From contig MVAQ01000061.1 in assembly GCA_014825775.1 (NCBI GenBank), positions 31,829 to 95,828 of the forward strand: a DNA stretch of 64,000 nt, given 5' to 3'. Positions 47,756 through 58,900 of the stretch are shown here, piece after piece. The position numbers and the translations under genes were made by a program. Within the stretch, counting starts at the first letter, position 1; every line of letters begins with the position of its first letter. Source of the stretch: Krasilnikovozyma curviuscula. Lineage: Eukaryota; Basidiomycota; Tremellomycetes; Cystofilobasidiales; Mrakiaceae. The notes under the pieces are model-generated. The model saw nothing but the letters and a program-made list of their open reading frames with translations. It did not search any database and was not told the DNA's origin.

Positions 47756-49322
47756 TCACTTCCTCCAAACTTGTTCGATGAACTCCTCAACATCTTTGAA
47801 CAAAACCTCTGGGCGCTCTAAGGCAGCAAAGTGACCCCCCTGTATGAAGAAAGAAATCGAAATTAGAGAAGACTTCACCTTAAACCAGGGTTGAAGAGAA
47901 CTGACCTCGTCGTGCTCCCGGTAAAATATCACCCTTCCCGTCATCGCTGCCCAAATCTCAGGAGAAGGCGCGATTTCGAATGGAAAGAATGAAAACCCAA
48001 ATGGCTTATGGATATAATTCTTTGGATCTCTAGGTTTCTTGTCCATCTGAGAAACGTACGGAATTAGCGCCGAGCACAATGAATCTGAGTGCAGAAGATG
48101 ACACTTACCTCTCGGTATTGATAGAGTGAAGCTGCGATGGTGTTGGTAAACCAATAAATGGAGATAGTGTCCAAGATGTCATCCAGAGCTGGCGTTACAT
48201 CTGACCATTCCAAGAATTTCTCGCCAACCCTGTTGTTATGTTGATTATTTATTGAGACCAGAATCAGATACATAAACGAGGTCAGCAGAGGCTTGATGGG
48301 ACCAACCAGTTCAATCCAAGCATATAAGCTTACCAGGCTAACAAAGCGATCGGGCTACTGGACAAAACAAACCCGATGGTCGATGTCCTCTCTCCATGTT
48401 CGAGAGCATATGCACGACCGGAACTGAAAAATGTCTGACCCCTTGGAAGAGCCTTCTGGACTACTCCGCTGATTAAAGAGGAATCATACTCATCCTTTCT
48501 GGGTGGATGGAGGGGAAGAGAGTTCAGATGAACGGCTGGTAAAGAACGAGTCAGTCATCGCAGGGTCATCCTCTGTTGTCACTGATCGGGCCGTGGCTCA
48601 CCTTTACAGCCGTCAAAGTTGTTAGCAATTCTTCTGGAGACATCAGACCCAACATCTCCTCCTTGAGCGATATAGCCGTTACCATAACCGAGACCAACCA
48701 TTAGCTCATTGAAGAGAGTTGCGACGTCCATCAAGTCGAAGTCGCACTCCTTAGGCGGTGCTGACGAGAAGCCGAAACCAGGTAGAGATGGGACAATGAG
48801 CGTGTACGGGAGAGTTGCAGAACCATATTTTTCGCAAAGCATTTTGAAGATGGGTTTAAATTCAAGGAAGGAGCCTACAACAAAGCGAAAGGGAATGTTC
48901 AGCTGATGGTGATGCTCAAAGGTTGATGTCAACTGGGGTTCACCTGGCCATCCGTGAGATAGAATGATGGGGACAGCATCTTTCTTCTGGCTGAAGAGAG
49001 CAGCAAAATGAATCTCGAACTCCCTCTGCACCCCATCTTGACACTTGAGTCCCAGCGACACCTTGAACTGAGGCATCGAATCGTTGATGTCCTTTTCGTT
49101 TTTCTTCCAGTCAAATTCTCTCTCCCAATATTCTTTAGTCTGAACCATCCAGTCTCCAGTGACACCATAGTACGGTGAGATCGTCGAAGATTCAAAGGTT
49201 GGAGGTGGGAGTTTGGAGCTCTTCAGAAGCTGCTTCAGCTCGGTGATGGCTTCAGTTGGGACATCGACCTTGAAGGGGGTAGGTTTAATAGACTTATTGG
49301 CTGGAAGAATTGAGAAAGACAT
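47756..49322 (-). CDS. Epoxide hydrolase (alpha/beta hydrolase with EHN domain)
   Basis: Hydrolyses epoxides to diols. The first in-frame ATG, 49322, gives MSFSILPANKSIKPTPFKVD. The EHN lid domain follows, with ISPYYGVTGDWMVQTKEYWE and REFDWKK. Catalytic features are visible: HGWPG oxyanion loop, SFLEFKPIF, VPSLPGFGFSSAPP, and the nucleophile elbow QGGDVGSDVSRRIA (Asp in GGDVG). The helix SIYWFTNTIAASLYQYRE follows. The charge-relay His is in GGHFAALERPEVL near 47830. The end is FIEQVWRK at 47756. Length is about 420 aa, typical of microsomal-type fungal epoxide hydrolases, but no N-terminal membrane anchor is present. Introns are short. It is divergent from a 1.0-kb gap and the DOMON-b561 gene. 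Confidence 0.92.
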
Positions 49323-50366
49323 CTGATGATAGAAAGGACCAGTGAGGGTGCTCGCTTGGGCTTGCGTGCAGAATTCATCGGATTCTCCTCGCAAGTGACA
49401 AAAGGGCTTTTCTGGAGGTCTTCGTAAGCTGATTACCAACCAAAGACGACATTCGACTGATCGGAGAACCTAGTTATGATGCAACATTGGACGTCAGGAG
49501 GGCAGCACCTTCGCCACCGCGCCGCTCTTCTCCCTGGGTCGCCTCATGCGTTTTGCGGGATACGCTATCTTCCGGGCTCTTTCAGGCAACACTGAAGCAC
49601 AGAAGAATCCTCCCCGCCCCGTCTGGCTAGGGGAGGTGATTACTAGGCTGAGCGAGGGTTTCGGGGTACGGCAGGCAGTGGGAGGCGCGGGCAGGCGCGC
49701 TGTGAGGTTTCTTCTGGTTCTCGACAGTCAATAGCTTGACGAGTTCCGATGGCTCTCCTGCCGACGGGAAGAACAACAAGAACGGTTAGGCTGCCGTCCC
49801 TCAAGATGGTCTTGTTTCTTCTCCTCGTCTCCTGGAAGGCCTTCTGTGTCGCTTCGCTTTTGGGAGTGAAGCTTCGTTCTGTCCCCAGCTCTGGCGCTCT
49901 TCCTGATGCAGAAGATGTACCGTTAGACGGTGCGTACAGCTGTTGGTGAGATGATCTTTACGACGAAGCGCTCTACCTAACGTCCGACCCATTCTTTGTC
50001 TCTTTTAACTTCTTGCTCCCTTTGATATGACAGGAGTTCTACAAACATTGATAATGTGATTCTCTCCTGCACTTCTGGGTTTGGTAGGACTTCTCAATCA
50101 ACATTGTGCATCACGGCGCTGAGAAGAGTCCAATTTTGGAATCACGAGATTGGCCTGTTGGTACCACGATAGGCTTTATCTGGCAACACTCAAATCAAGA
50201 TTTTTGCTCTTGCAGAGCCAAGGCTTGTCTGTCTCAAAGCAATCGCGTTGGGTTATGCCTGCGCGCAAGATCAGCTGTTTCAGCTTCAAGCTTGGGTTGA
50301 TTGATTTCTTGCTTGACAACCATTCTCTACCATCCAATACCAAGGCTGTCAACCTTCAAGTAAAAC
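49323..50366. other. 1.0-kb divergent intergenic region
   Basis: This region lies between the starts of the epoxide hydrolase (minus) and the DOMON-b561 gene (plus). It is GC-rich around 49500-49720. A short frame from 49806 (MVLFLLLVSWKAFCVASLL...) looks signal-peptide-like but runs only about 46 codons and cannot be linked to downstream exons, so I do not call it. Confidence 0.5.
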
Positions 50367-52056
50367 ATGTCCTGGTCAACCATTTTCTTGGTTACAATTA
50401 GCTTATTCCGTGTCGCCTGTCGAGTAGCAGCAGATACTGGAGCTACAGTGTGCACGTAAGTGAGATCTCAAATCTCCTCGTCTTTTCATCAGTGCTCAGT
50501 TGTCCGCTGTCATCTTTACAGATCTGATGTATGTATCTCAGGTATCAGAAGCTCCAACAAAACTATTTGTAAACCCTTCCCTAATCTTTGGTACAGACGG
50601 GAAAGACGACGCTGATGACTACTTCCTCTTACCTGAAATTGACCGCCAACCAACAGACTCGCTCTCCAAATCAGACAACAGCTCTGTGGAAGGATGGATA
50701 GCACTTGGGTTTGGATCTGTGATGCAGGATACACCGATGGTGGTTATGTGGAGCAATCCTGAGGGACAGGTGGTATTGTCACAGCGAGAAGCTCCTGCTC
50801 AGGTCCAGCCTACAGTTCAAAGTTCGCCTCCTGCTATTGCGACGTTACTGGTAAGTCTAATTCTTCAATGAATTTAAAATAAAATAAAAACAGGGATTTG
50901 TCACAAACGTACCTTTCAACGTTGCAGACTGGGTCCACTTCAAAGGTCTTCAACTTCAGCATCTCTGCTGGCTCCAAATTCGACTCTGAAGGACAACAAC
51001 AAATGTTGATATGGGCAATGGTATGTAAACGTCCCGTGAGGCTTTTTGGAAATCAAGCTGACGCGAGTCTTTAATTGCCAGGCTTCTACGAATCCCAACT
51101 CTGCTAGACCAGACGCTCTATTTGTTCAACATGAAGTCCGAGGTACAATCAGGTTGGACATGTCGCAGAAAATTAACAATGGACTCTCATCATCTCCAAC
51201 ATCCTCCCTTTCCTCCGATCCATACACTGGTCAACAAAGAGTCCTTCTCGCCCACACCATCTTGGGAGGAATCACAACCATGCTCGTTTTACCAGTTGGC
51301 GTGCTCATCGCCAGGTTGTCAAGAACCTTCACCAAGTCTTGGTTCCAGTTTCATTGGGCAACAATGAGTCTCCTGGGAGTGCCACTGCTGGTCATGACCA
51401 TGGTTTGTGCGATCGTTGCGGTCGGCAATAGCAACAGGTCGCACTTTAATGGATTGCATCTCGTGAGTTTCATCTGCCTAGTCTATCGACGAATACGATA
51501 TCTGATCTATTCGTTTCTGTGTTCGCTGAAGTCGTCTGGCCTTGTTTTGTTTGTCCTTGTTCTACTGCAGCTTTTCTTCGGCTATTACATCCACTCGGCT
51601 GGTAAATCTCAGAAGCGATCATCTAGAGTCATCCCCAGTACAGTCCTTCAGTCTCCAAGCCGTCCCATCATCAACTACTTTCACCCTCTAGCCGGATTCT
51701 TGGTGTTGATCTTGGGGTATGTCCAGGTTTTCACTGGCTTCTCCCAGTGGAACCAGTGGTCTGGCAGAGAAAATGTACCAGATGGCGTGAGAACAGCTGG
51801 GGCTGTACTGCTCGTCGTGAGTATCAAAGCATTTCTCGTTCTTTTGTTTCGTTGAGGAAACTGATGCAAGTGTGTGTCTTTGTGCGCTGGCGATGTTTTT
51901 TTCCAGCTCTTCTCCATTGTCTACCTCAGCGGCCTGTATCTGATTAAGCGACAGTTCACCCAGGAGAGAGAAGAACGCCTCCGCCGCTCAGCTCTTGATG
52001 GTTCAGAATCGCGGGAGGCCTTTGCTATGACCAATCGCAGCTTGGCGTCACTTTGA
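50367..52056 (+). CDS. DOMON-cytochrome b561 fusion protein (secreted-domain redox protein)
   Basis: Predicted transmembrane electron carrier with an outer haem domain. The ATG at 50367 gives a signal peptide (MSWSTIFLVTISLFRVACRV). A 37-nt intron joins TGATVCT to AQLSAVIFTDLMYVSQ. The DOMON/CDH-cytochrome-like domain covers about residues 30-220: SVEGWIALGFGSVMQDTPMV, VMWSNPEGQVVLSQR, STSKVFNFSISAGSKFD and LFVQHEV. The b561 part has LLAHTILGGITTMLVLPVGV, SWFQFHWATMSLLGVPLLVM, FNGLH, QLFFGYYIHSAG and NYFHPLAGFLVLILGYVQVF; His in LAHT, FHW, GLH and FHP are the likely haem b ligands. A last TM is LLFSIVYLSGLYLIKRQF. TGA is at 52054-52056. Length is about 450 aa. The acceptor (for example ascorbate or wall quinones) is unknown. 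Confidence 0.88.
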
Positions 52057-52491
52057 TGTGTGTTGCGACATCCAGATCGAGTCGCGGCGCTTCCCTTCTT
52101 GGACCTCTACACGAGACCTGTTGTTCATAGTTTGCTATTATTGGTTTTTATTTTAATTTGAAATTCAACTCAATTAGCTATAGTGGTCCTGCTCTTGGCT
52201 GCAAGAAAACCGAAAATGCGTCACGCCGGTAAAGGTTAAGCCAGACACCGGCGCATCAAGAGCGCCTGAGCAATTGGCAGCGAGGGCCTTTTTTTGGAGG
52301 GATTGCAAAGTGATAGGGTGACACGACCCCTACATCTGACTCCCACCATCGACCTATGGTTGTTCAGAACAGATACTGCAGCAGCTGGCCGTCTAAGGCT
52401 GTCGAGAGGCGGTTGACCCTTGGTGAGCTTACTTGGACATAGTTTCCTTTAGCCTGTTTTTTTCTTTCTTTCTCGTGTAGGAAGCTGGCTG
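52057..52491. other. Intergenic region
   Basis: 435 bases between co-directional genes. There is a T-run near 52287-52293 and pyrimidine-rich sequence just before the next start (52457-52473). I see nothing else. Confidence 0.5.
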
Positions 52492-53689
52492 ATGCCCACC
52501 TCTTCTTTTTCCAACCCCAAGCTGCCAACAATGGCATTCCATGAAGTCAAGGAAGATACCTTCACTCTCCTTTCTCTTCCACCAGAGATCCTCTCGCAGT
52601 GCTTGGCTCTCGCCATCGAGCCTTCGAGTCGTTCGTCCGCAGCGGTGCTGTCCACTTGCAGCTCATTCCTCACCCACGGCAAACGCTTCCTGTATTCGGA
52701 TGTGGTGATTCACTCTAAGAAAGGGTTTTTGAACTTCTTCAACGGGAGGGTCGTTCACGATGGGCAGTACACCGTTTGGATAGCAGCCTGGGGAGCTGAA
52801 CGGAACACTGGATCTGATGCCGTTAGTAGTCTTGAGTTTTTCCAATTCTTTCTGCAAGGCTGCTGGAAGAAGCTGATGAATTCCACTTCTCTGCTATTCT
52901 AGGTGCGGTCTCTGTTGTTCTCTGACGCATTCCGGAGAGACTTCATTGCGGATCCTCACGCGCTCCCGACAATGCGCTCTGGTTCGACAATCACACTCCA
53001 GGAGACGCCTTCGGCAGCACCTCTCCTACCCAACCTGACGAACCTGACAATCCGATTCCATCTCGGATCAGTACGCCAGTCGCATAACTTCTTCTCGCAC
53101 TTCATAGGTTACTTCTCGCCAGTATACCTCACCATACACGATTTCTTACGATGTGGGGGGTTCTCAAACTCCATCACTCGGCTCACTAAACAAGTGAAGT
53201 TTGAAAATCTGCTCCAAGCGCTGATGTTCAGCTCTCACTTCCCGCCTTCTGGCCCACTTTTATTCGACTTTCACCGGTTGGCTGTCGACATCAACGATTT
53301 GATCCAGAACGACACCGTCAGATCAATCGCCTTCGATCCACTCTCCGACAAGGAGAACATCGACACGACGATACACAGCGAGGAAGAGGTCATAAGTTGG
53401 AGGTTGCGCATGGTTTCCCAGTTGTACACGCAGCTCGAGGAGATCGTCATTAGAGGTGGCCACGCCTATCAGGAGGTCATCAAGAGAGCTGTTGTTCTGG
53501 GAGCTGTCGGAGAAGCGGTCGAAGAGATGGAAAGAGTCAGAAAGTTGATTAGATTCGAGCCTTGGTGAGTCGCTCCTTGCTTTTGCGTCCATCGCCACAC
53601 CAAACATGGCTGCAGCTTTTGGAGTCTGACGACTGACCCTCTCCTTTCATGCGGTGCTCAGCAAAATGCCTTCACTGGACGCGTCGTAA
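52492..53689 (+). CDS. F-box-like protein
   Basis: The ATG at 52492 gives MPTSSFSNPKLPTMAFHEVK; a second in-frame ATG is at 52531. Residues about 25-70 read TLLSLPPEILSQCLALAIEP, AAVLSTCSSFLTHGKRFLYS, DVVIHSKKGF. This is the 'L-LPPEI..-..S..CR..-..LY..v.i.s' pattern of fungal F-box proteins that start leucine-rich or degenerate repeat regions. A GTTAGT donor after GSDA splices to VRSLLFSDAFRRDF, and a second intron after FEP- gives a short end (CKMPSLDAS) at TAA 53689. The C-terminal domain shows LLPNLTNLTIRFHL and later charged helices (EEVISWRLRMVSQLYTQLEE). A role as SCF ligase substrate adaptor is inferred; the partner is unknown. Length is about 335 aa. Confidence 0.65.
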
Positions 53690-54332
53690 AAAACTGTTGT
53701 CTATTCTGAAGACAGAGAACAACAGTTACTCGCGGCTGCACCTCCAGATAAGCGTCCATGTCCTCCATGCAGTCTCCTTTTGCCTCCTCCCTCTATGATG
53801 GCATCGGTTATTGTCCATGTGGAGGCGCGCATGAACGGGACACTGGTGGAAACATGACAAGGTAAGTTGTGCGCTTTTCTCGGTCTTCGAGCTCAAATAT
53901 GCTGACCTCGTTCTGTGCGCCTGCTATCTCCCCCGTTTCCCAGCGCTTTCTCCCCTCCTCGGACAACAGCAGATGCATGCTGTGTGGGAGGTGGGAGAGG
54001 GCAGCATGTGGGGGTTGTTGCGCCTTGAGGTCAGAGACTGCTGTGAATTTCGCTCGGGCAGCCCGGCGAGCGCCCCTGTGGCTCGCGACGCGAGCACAAT
54101 GCGCCGGTGTGCCCTTTGCTGGGAACAGCTTCCTCTCCACGAAGGATGGATTGCAGCTCTTGCTTCGGCACACTGGTCTCTCCCGGCGTTTCGTCTCTCG
54201 AGTCGAGCACCCCCCTCCCCCTCCCCCTGTCGTGTCGGCGGTGGTCAGTCACTGACGGGGGAGGACAGCCCGCTCGTGTTGTCCGTTCTGCACGGGCCCC
54301 TGCTGCTGGCCTGATCCCTTCGTTGGACTGCG

Positions 54333-54344
54333 ATGCGTCGCTAA
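54333..54344 (+). promoter_or_regulatory. Minimal upstream ORF (M-R-R-stop)
   Basis: ATG CGT CGC TAA lies 550 bases before the bZIP start. A three-codon uORF followed by further uORFs is reminiscent of the GCN4/ATF4 reinitiation arrangement. Whether it lies in the mature leader is unknown. Confidence 0.4.
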
Positions 54345-54451
54345 CCCTGGTGGCCCTGACTCAGACTCACAGCAGAACGCTGGACGGCAGAGGTTCCACG
54401 GAACGCAATCGACGCAATCGACTAAAATCCAGTGACTCGGACGTCGAGCAC

Positions 54452-54535
54452 ATGGCGCGCGCGACGCCTCACTCGAGGCAATGCGCCTGTGTCTGCCACG
54501 GCAGCACCGATTCGTGCAGAGGCAATCGAGCTTAG
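54452..54535 (+). promoter_or_regulatory. Upstream ORF, 27 codons
   Basis: Open frame from ATG at 54452 (MARATPHSRQCACV...) to TAG at 54533-54535, entirely upstream of the bZIP coding start. It has no conserved protein features, so any role would be translational. Confidence 0.4.
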
Positions 54536-54600
54536 GTGACTTCGCAGTAGGTCTGTTCCTTACAGCCTTCTCTCCGTCCGCTCAACTCGCGTTTGGCCAC

Positions 54601-54651
54601 ATGCGCCTTTTCCCAGCCCCCACATTTGGCCCCAATTACGAGTCGCTCTAG
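54601..54651 (+). promoter_or_regulatory. Upstream ORF, 16 codons
   Basis: ATG at 54601 (MRLFPAPTFGPNYESL) with TAG at 54649-54651. It is the last uORF before the bZIP ATG and leaves a 243-base spacer to the main start. Confidence 0.4.
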
Positions 54652-54894
54652 TCGAAGAGGCCGTGAATCCGTGAATACGTGCAGTCCTCACAAAAATCAA
54701 AACCTCTTTTCTCCTCTCCGACCCCATCCCCCCTCTCTCTCTTCTTCCTTTCAGGTCGATCTCACAGTCCACTCAATCGTCAGTTTCTCTCCTCGCTTCT
54801 TTTTTGGTCTCGTCACTTTCACGTGCTGAAACATTTTAACTTTTTGGCCACCCCGCTGCCCAACAACAGCATTCAAAAGGACCACAGCAACGAT

Positions 54895-56449
54895 ATGAAC
54901 ACCCAATTCCATGACTATATGGGTCACAACTCACTTCAGTCGTCAATGTTTGGTGGTGGTCCCGTCGACTACATGGCTGGAGGTTCGGCCTACAGAGCGC
55001 TAGGAAACGTCGACCTCCTTCCGCCGTCTTCCTCTCACATGTATCACCAACACGCCCATCTTGCAACTTCTGCCATCGACCCATGGGCTCTCAGGCCTTC
55101 ATCAGCATTGGACCACACGACGTATGATGCTCCCACCGGCAGTCAGTCCTCCTACTCGTCCCTCCCCACCCCCCTTTGGTCACCTCCACTCTCCCAGCAG
55201 CCCTCGGATCCTCCTGCCCTCCACCGTTCCACGAATAACGGCATGGATAACGACCACATCATCGTCTGGAACCAGCAGCAGCAACAGCAACAGCAGCAAA
55301 AACAGCCTTCAAACCAGTTCAATTTCTCTGCCGCTGCTACTGCATCCCTTCCGTCGCCCAATGCGCAACCTTTCTTCAATATCGAAGGCCTGACTAAAGC
55401 TAGCGAGACTCAATACATCCAGATGTTCAACGACTTCTTGAACAAGAACAATGGACAGCAGAATCAAGCTGTCGGAGAGTACCAGATGGGGTACAGTCAG
55501 CAGCAGTTCAACAGTGAGTTCTCCCTCTATAGCTTTCTTCCCCTACCTCATTTGATCCGTCCATCGACTGACTGAACTTCATCCTCCTGTATCGAACCAG
55601 CTCCTCCCCTCTCGCACTATGCATCTTCAACTGTCGACAAGAATGTCACTCAAACGGAGCCTGCGGCGTCGGCGTCACTCCCGTCACCTCCACTTCAGAT
55701 CATCGACACCCCTGTGTTGAAGAGAAGTATGCGAGCCAAATCCTCGTCCACCTCTTCCACCAAAAAACGTTCATACAAGGAAACCACTCCAGAAGACGAC
55801 GACGAAGACGACGATGCATCTGATGGCTCTGACGGCGACTCGCAGGAGGAGTTCATACCCTCGCCACTTCCCAACAACAGTACCATCAACAGCAGCAAAA
55901 GAAGAAAAGCTTCTAACTCGTTCAGCTTCAACGCTTCTGCGATCTCGTCTTCCGGTAGTGGTTCAAGTCACGACGGATTCGCTGGTGATCTCACCGAGCC
56001 GGACCCAAAATACGTCAAAGCGAGGGACAAGAAACTGCCGCGAGAGCAAGCACTGGCCAAAGCAGCGGTCCGAAAACAGAAGAGACAGGCTATCAACAGA
56101 AGCAGTAAGTTCCGATTTTGTTTTATTTTAGTCATGGTTTTTGATAACTTGTTCGAGCTCTTCACTGATCACTGACTAATCACCGACGACTTCCGAACTT
56201 CAGGTGCAAAAGCGTTCAGAGAACGCAAAAAGAGTCAAGTCAACCTGATGGAAGACCAAATCAAAGAAAAAGGTAGGCAGATGTATCCTCTCTTCGTATA
56301 TCCACTCGTGCAGCCTAAGCTGACAAAGTCACTAACACTCTCGTTTGGTTCGTTCTTCAGACATGGTCCTCAACGAAATCAGACAACACCTGAGGGCTCT
56401 TGAAGAAAGAAATCAAGAATTGGAGAGATTGGTTGCTACTAAAGCCTAA
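54895..56449 (+). CDS. bZIP transcription factor
   Basis: Nuclear leucine-zipper regulator. The first in-frame ATG is 54895 (MNTQFHDYMGHNSLQSSMFG). The N-terminal half is Ser/Pro/Gln-rich with a polyglutamine-type run near 55275-55300, typical of activation regions. An acidic and Ser-rich middle (55740-55900) precedes KYVKARDKKLPREQALAKAA and VRKQKRQAINRSS. An intron then joins AKAFRERKKSQVNLMEDQIK. The basic-region signature N-x7-R (NRSSAKAFR) with RERKK is intact. The zipper continues through MVLNEIRQHLRALEERNQEL to RLVATKA and TAA at 56447-56449. Length is about 415 aa in four exons. The uORF-rich leader suggests translational control like Gcn4/ATF4, but the basic region is not close enough to name it GCN4. 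Confidence 0.85.
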
Positions 56450-57004
56450 TTCGTTTCCAATCCCCTAAGTGAGTTTTTCTCCACTTTTGTCATCATTCTT
56501 CTATGTGCAACCATTTACCCTGCATGCTCTGTATCTTAGTAATTACTCCTGTTTATAAATGAACCAGCAGGTTTTTTCTGGGCTCACCCTGTCACCGGTT
56601 CCTCCTGGTGTATCGCTATAAACAAAAGCTTCGACCTCCTTCTACATTTGAACGGTCCTTTTCCCAGAAGCATCATTTTTTTTTTTTTTTTTTCATAACT
56701 GAAAGCACGCCGTACAGATTGTAGATTTGAAATTGTACTCGTAGATATCTCTTGATTTTTCTTTCTTGTCAACGTCCCTTCTAGTTCGCAAGAAGAGTTC
56801 GCAGTCACGTTAGCATTTGATTCCCAAGATATAAGACCTTTGTCACACTTTCACTGCAGACTTCTTTGCTCTCAGAAAGATGAGACATATTGCTACTGCT
56901 GATAAAACAGAGTAATGCCGAAGTAGGCAAAATGAATGGAATAAAGGATACGTCACATCGCCACGGAACAATTGAGCCACAATAAAAGCCAACTTGGCTT
57001 AAAT
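56450..57004. other. Convergent 3' intergenic region with poly-T tract
   Basis: 555 bases between the bZIP gene (plus) and the DUF6534-like gene (minus). A run of 18 T lies at about 56676-56693. The end of the bZIP transcript may contain a 3'-UTR intron (GTGAGT shortly after the stop). I see no gene. Confidence 0.55.
56676..56693. repeat. Poly-T tract (18 nt)
   Basis: Uninterrupted homopolymer of 18 T in the convergent intergenic region. It is likely a polymorphic mononucleotide microsatellite with no coding role. Confidence 0.9.
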
Positions 57005-58900
57005 TTAAATTCTGCCATTCCATCTATACGAAGAGTTCTCGGTGCTGTCTCTTCCAACGCCATCTCGCGACAGACGAGTGTCGCCGCCGTCTGAAGCGTT
57101 TCTGCTGTGATGGCGATCGTGGTCGACCTCACCGAAACCAAGGCCATGGTTGATTGGACTTCGAAGGTATGGAGAGTCACGTTGGATGTTGTACTGTAAA
57201 CTCGGCACGATGGGTCGAATGCCCTGAGGCTGGACCTGTTGCACTTGGACGTTAAGGCCTCCTTCAGTGATGTCAGCTGAGCGCTTGGACTGATATTCAG
57301 AAGTCAAAGAGTCAGTGATGAAGGCAAGTTCCAGCCTCGCTTACATCGAGTGAACTTACAGATTGGGTTCTTGAGATGACGACATTGTGCATGTCCTTTT
57401 CGTCAGGAGATTCTTCACCTGGCTCTCTTCCACTCATATAACCCCAAGATTTTCTCTTGCGAACTACGACAGGAGTGCTTGGTGAGTCTTCCAAGTGATC
57501 AAAGATCTTGGTGGAAGCGAATTCGGCGATGGATGGGAATGGCATGTTGTGGAGAGGATCTGGAGAAGCTTCGTAGAGTGCTAATTCAGAGCGAAGGAAG
57601 ACTCGACTGTCACACAGCCAGAAAGAACATTCATTATTCTGAGTTTGAGATACCATGTTATCAATATGAGATCAGACTTACGACTGCATGGTGTATAGAA
57701 TCGTCATGACAAAGACCCGAGCCAAATTGTAGGTAAAGACTTGATACCAAAGACCGGTTTGAGAAGTCTGTTCAAGAAAATAGAGAATAATTAGACCGTG
57801 AGGTGAAGAAAGAAGAAGAGAGCGACGATGTCATGTCACGCACAGTTGCGAAAAAGATGAGCCCAAGGATTGCGCACAGCGTAGGTGGAAGAGCGCACTT
57901 GAGAGCAACTTGGAAGGACCGGATAAGCCAATTCTCGGAGCTTGGAATGTTGCTTTTGAAAGAGGACAATTTGAACATCATGATCGTGGTGATCAAGAGA
58001 CCTCCGCACGCTGAGAAAACATCGCAAGCTGTCAAGAGCCGCACAGTGGTGGGTTGAGCTGCTCTTTGAGCAAACGTTTGATACACCTAAACCGATCATG
58101 TAAGATTAGAAAGGGTTATAAACACTCATTTTGGGTAAGAACTGTACATACTACACCAATGGTACCGCCAAGCTGACCCAGTATGACGGCCACGTTAGCA
58201 GCTAAGATGATCTTGTTCCTGTTCGTGAACTTGGAAGGACGATGCAGGTGTGAAGTTAGAGCCACGGGACCGAAGAAATATCAAATCAAATAGAGTAACT
58301 TACCAACCAACACCTAAAAACGAAGAAAGCTTGACAGGCAGTGACAATCAAGCATGAGACGATGGTAATTGCGGCCTGGTATTGTCGAGCGTCGAAAGTG
58401 AGATCACCAAAGTGACTGACTATACATACATAACATTGAAGAGGAATCCTCACTCGTTAGACATGTCCAGACTTTACGGGAACTTACTAGGTGTACTTAC
58501 CGAATCTGACCCAAAACAGAGATGTTTGCTGCACGCTCTGAGCACTACAGTCGCGAAAATATCAGCTACGTCCTGCTGGTATGCAAAAGAAAGAGATAGA
58601 TACGTACATAGAAGCTATTACCAGCAGTCCGATGACAGTGTGAAGAGCGAAGCTGTCCTTTTGAAACCAGCGCCTGTAGTTGATATACTGACGGAGCCAA
58701 ATTGCGGTAAGCAAACTGACAGCCTTCATGAGAGAAAAGCGCCTCACTTGAAGTAATATGATACCTTCCAGCAACCATCCTACAGCCAGCATTACCACAA
58801 ACGGTCCAATGATTCCTCCCGCATCGACTGCCACATTTGTAGCTCCGTTAGCGACTGCTGTCCCTGAAATATCACTGATTAACGTGGATTGGGATTCCAT
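57005..58900 (-). CDS. Seven-helix membrane protein, DUF6534-like
   Basis: Basidiomycete-type multi-pass membrane protein of unknown function. The ATG at 58900 gives a short outer N-terminus (MESQSTLISDISGTAVANGA), then helix 1 (GIIGPFVVMLAVGWLLEGII). The loop QYINYRRWFQKDSFALHTVI with GLLVIASM matches the 'Y...f.kD....k..V..l...' pattern of the DUF6534 family. Helices around FDARQYQAAITIVSCLIVTA, NKIILAANVAVILGQLGGTI, LLTACDVFSACGGLLITTIM and KCALPPTLCAILGLIFFAT follow, the last near FVMTILYTMQSR. A cytosolic tail of about 160 residues is polar and Ser/Pro/Asp-rich with possible phosphosites, ending SSYRWNGRI at TAA 57005. The architecture suggests a receptor-like protein; no ligand or coupling is known. 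Eight or nine short introns are present. Confidence 0.75.

Larger units (their letters stand above)
53690..54894. promoter_or_regulatory. Promoter and long uORF-rich leader of the bZIP gene
   Basis: This 1.2-kb region is GC-rich and holds no independent gene. Its 3' half carries several short upstream ORFs with AUG starts: 54333-54344 (Met-Arg-Arg-stop), 54452-54535 (27 codons) and 54601-54651 (16 codons). A longer one begins at 54098 and stops at 54314. The main frame is open back to about 54679 but has no in-frame ATG before 54895. A pyrimidine-rich tract at 54700-54760 may be the transcription start area or a leader-intron acceptor, in which case some uORFs would lie outside the mRNA. Confidence 0.5.

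Noticed and set aside
49806..49949. Signal-peptide-like short frame before the DOMON-b561 gene
   Set aside because: It cannot be spliced in frame to the DOMON exons, and the ATG at 50367 already provides a signal peptide.
54679..54894. N-terminal extension of the bZIP protein
   Set aside because: Open frame without an ATG (starts at GTG); treated as leader.
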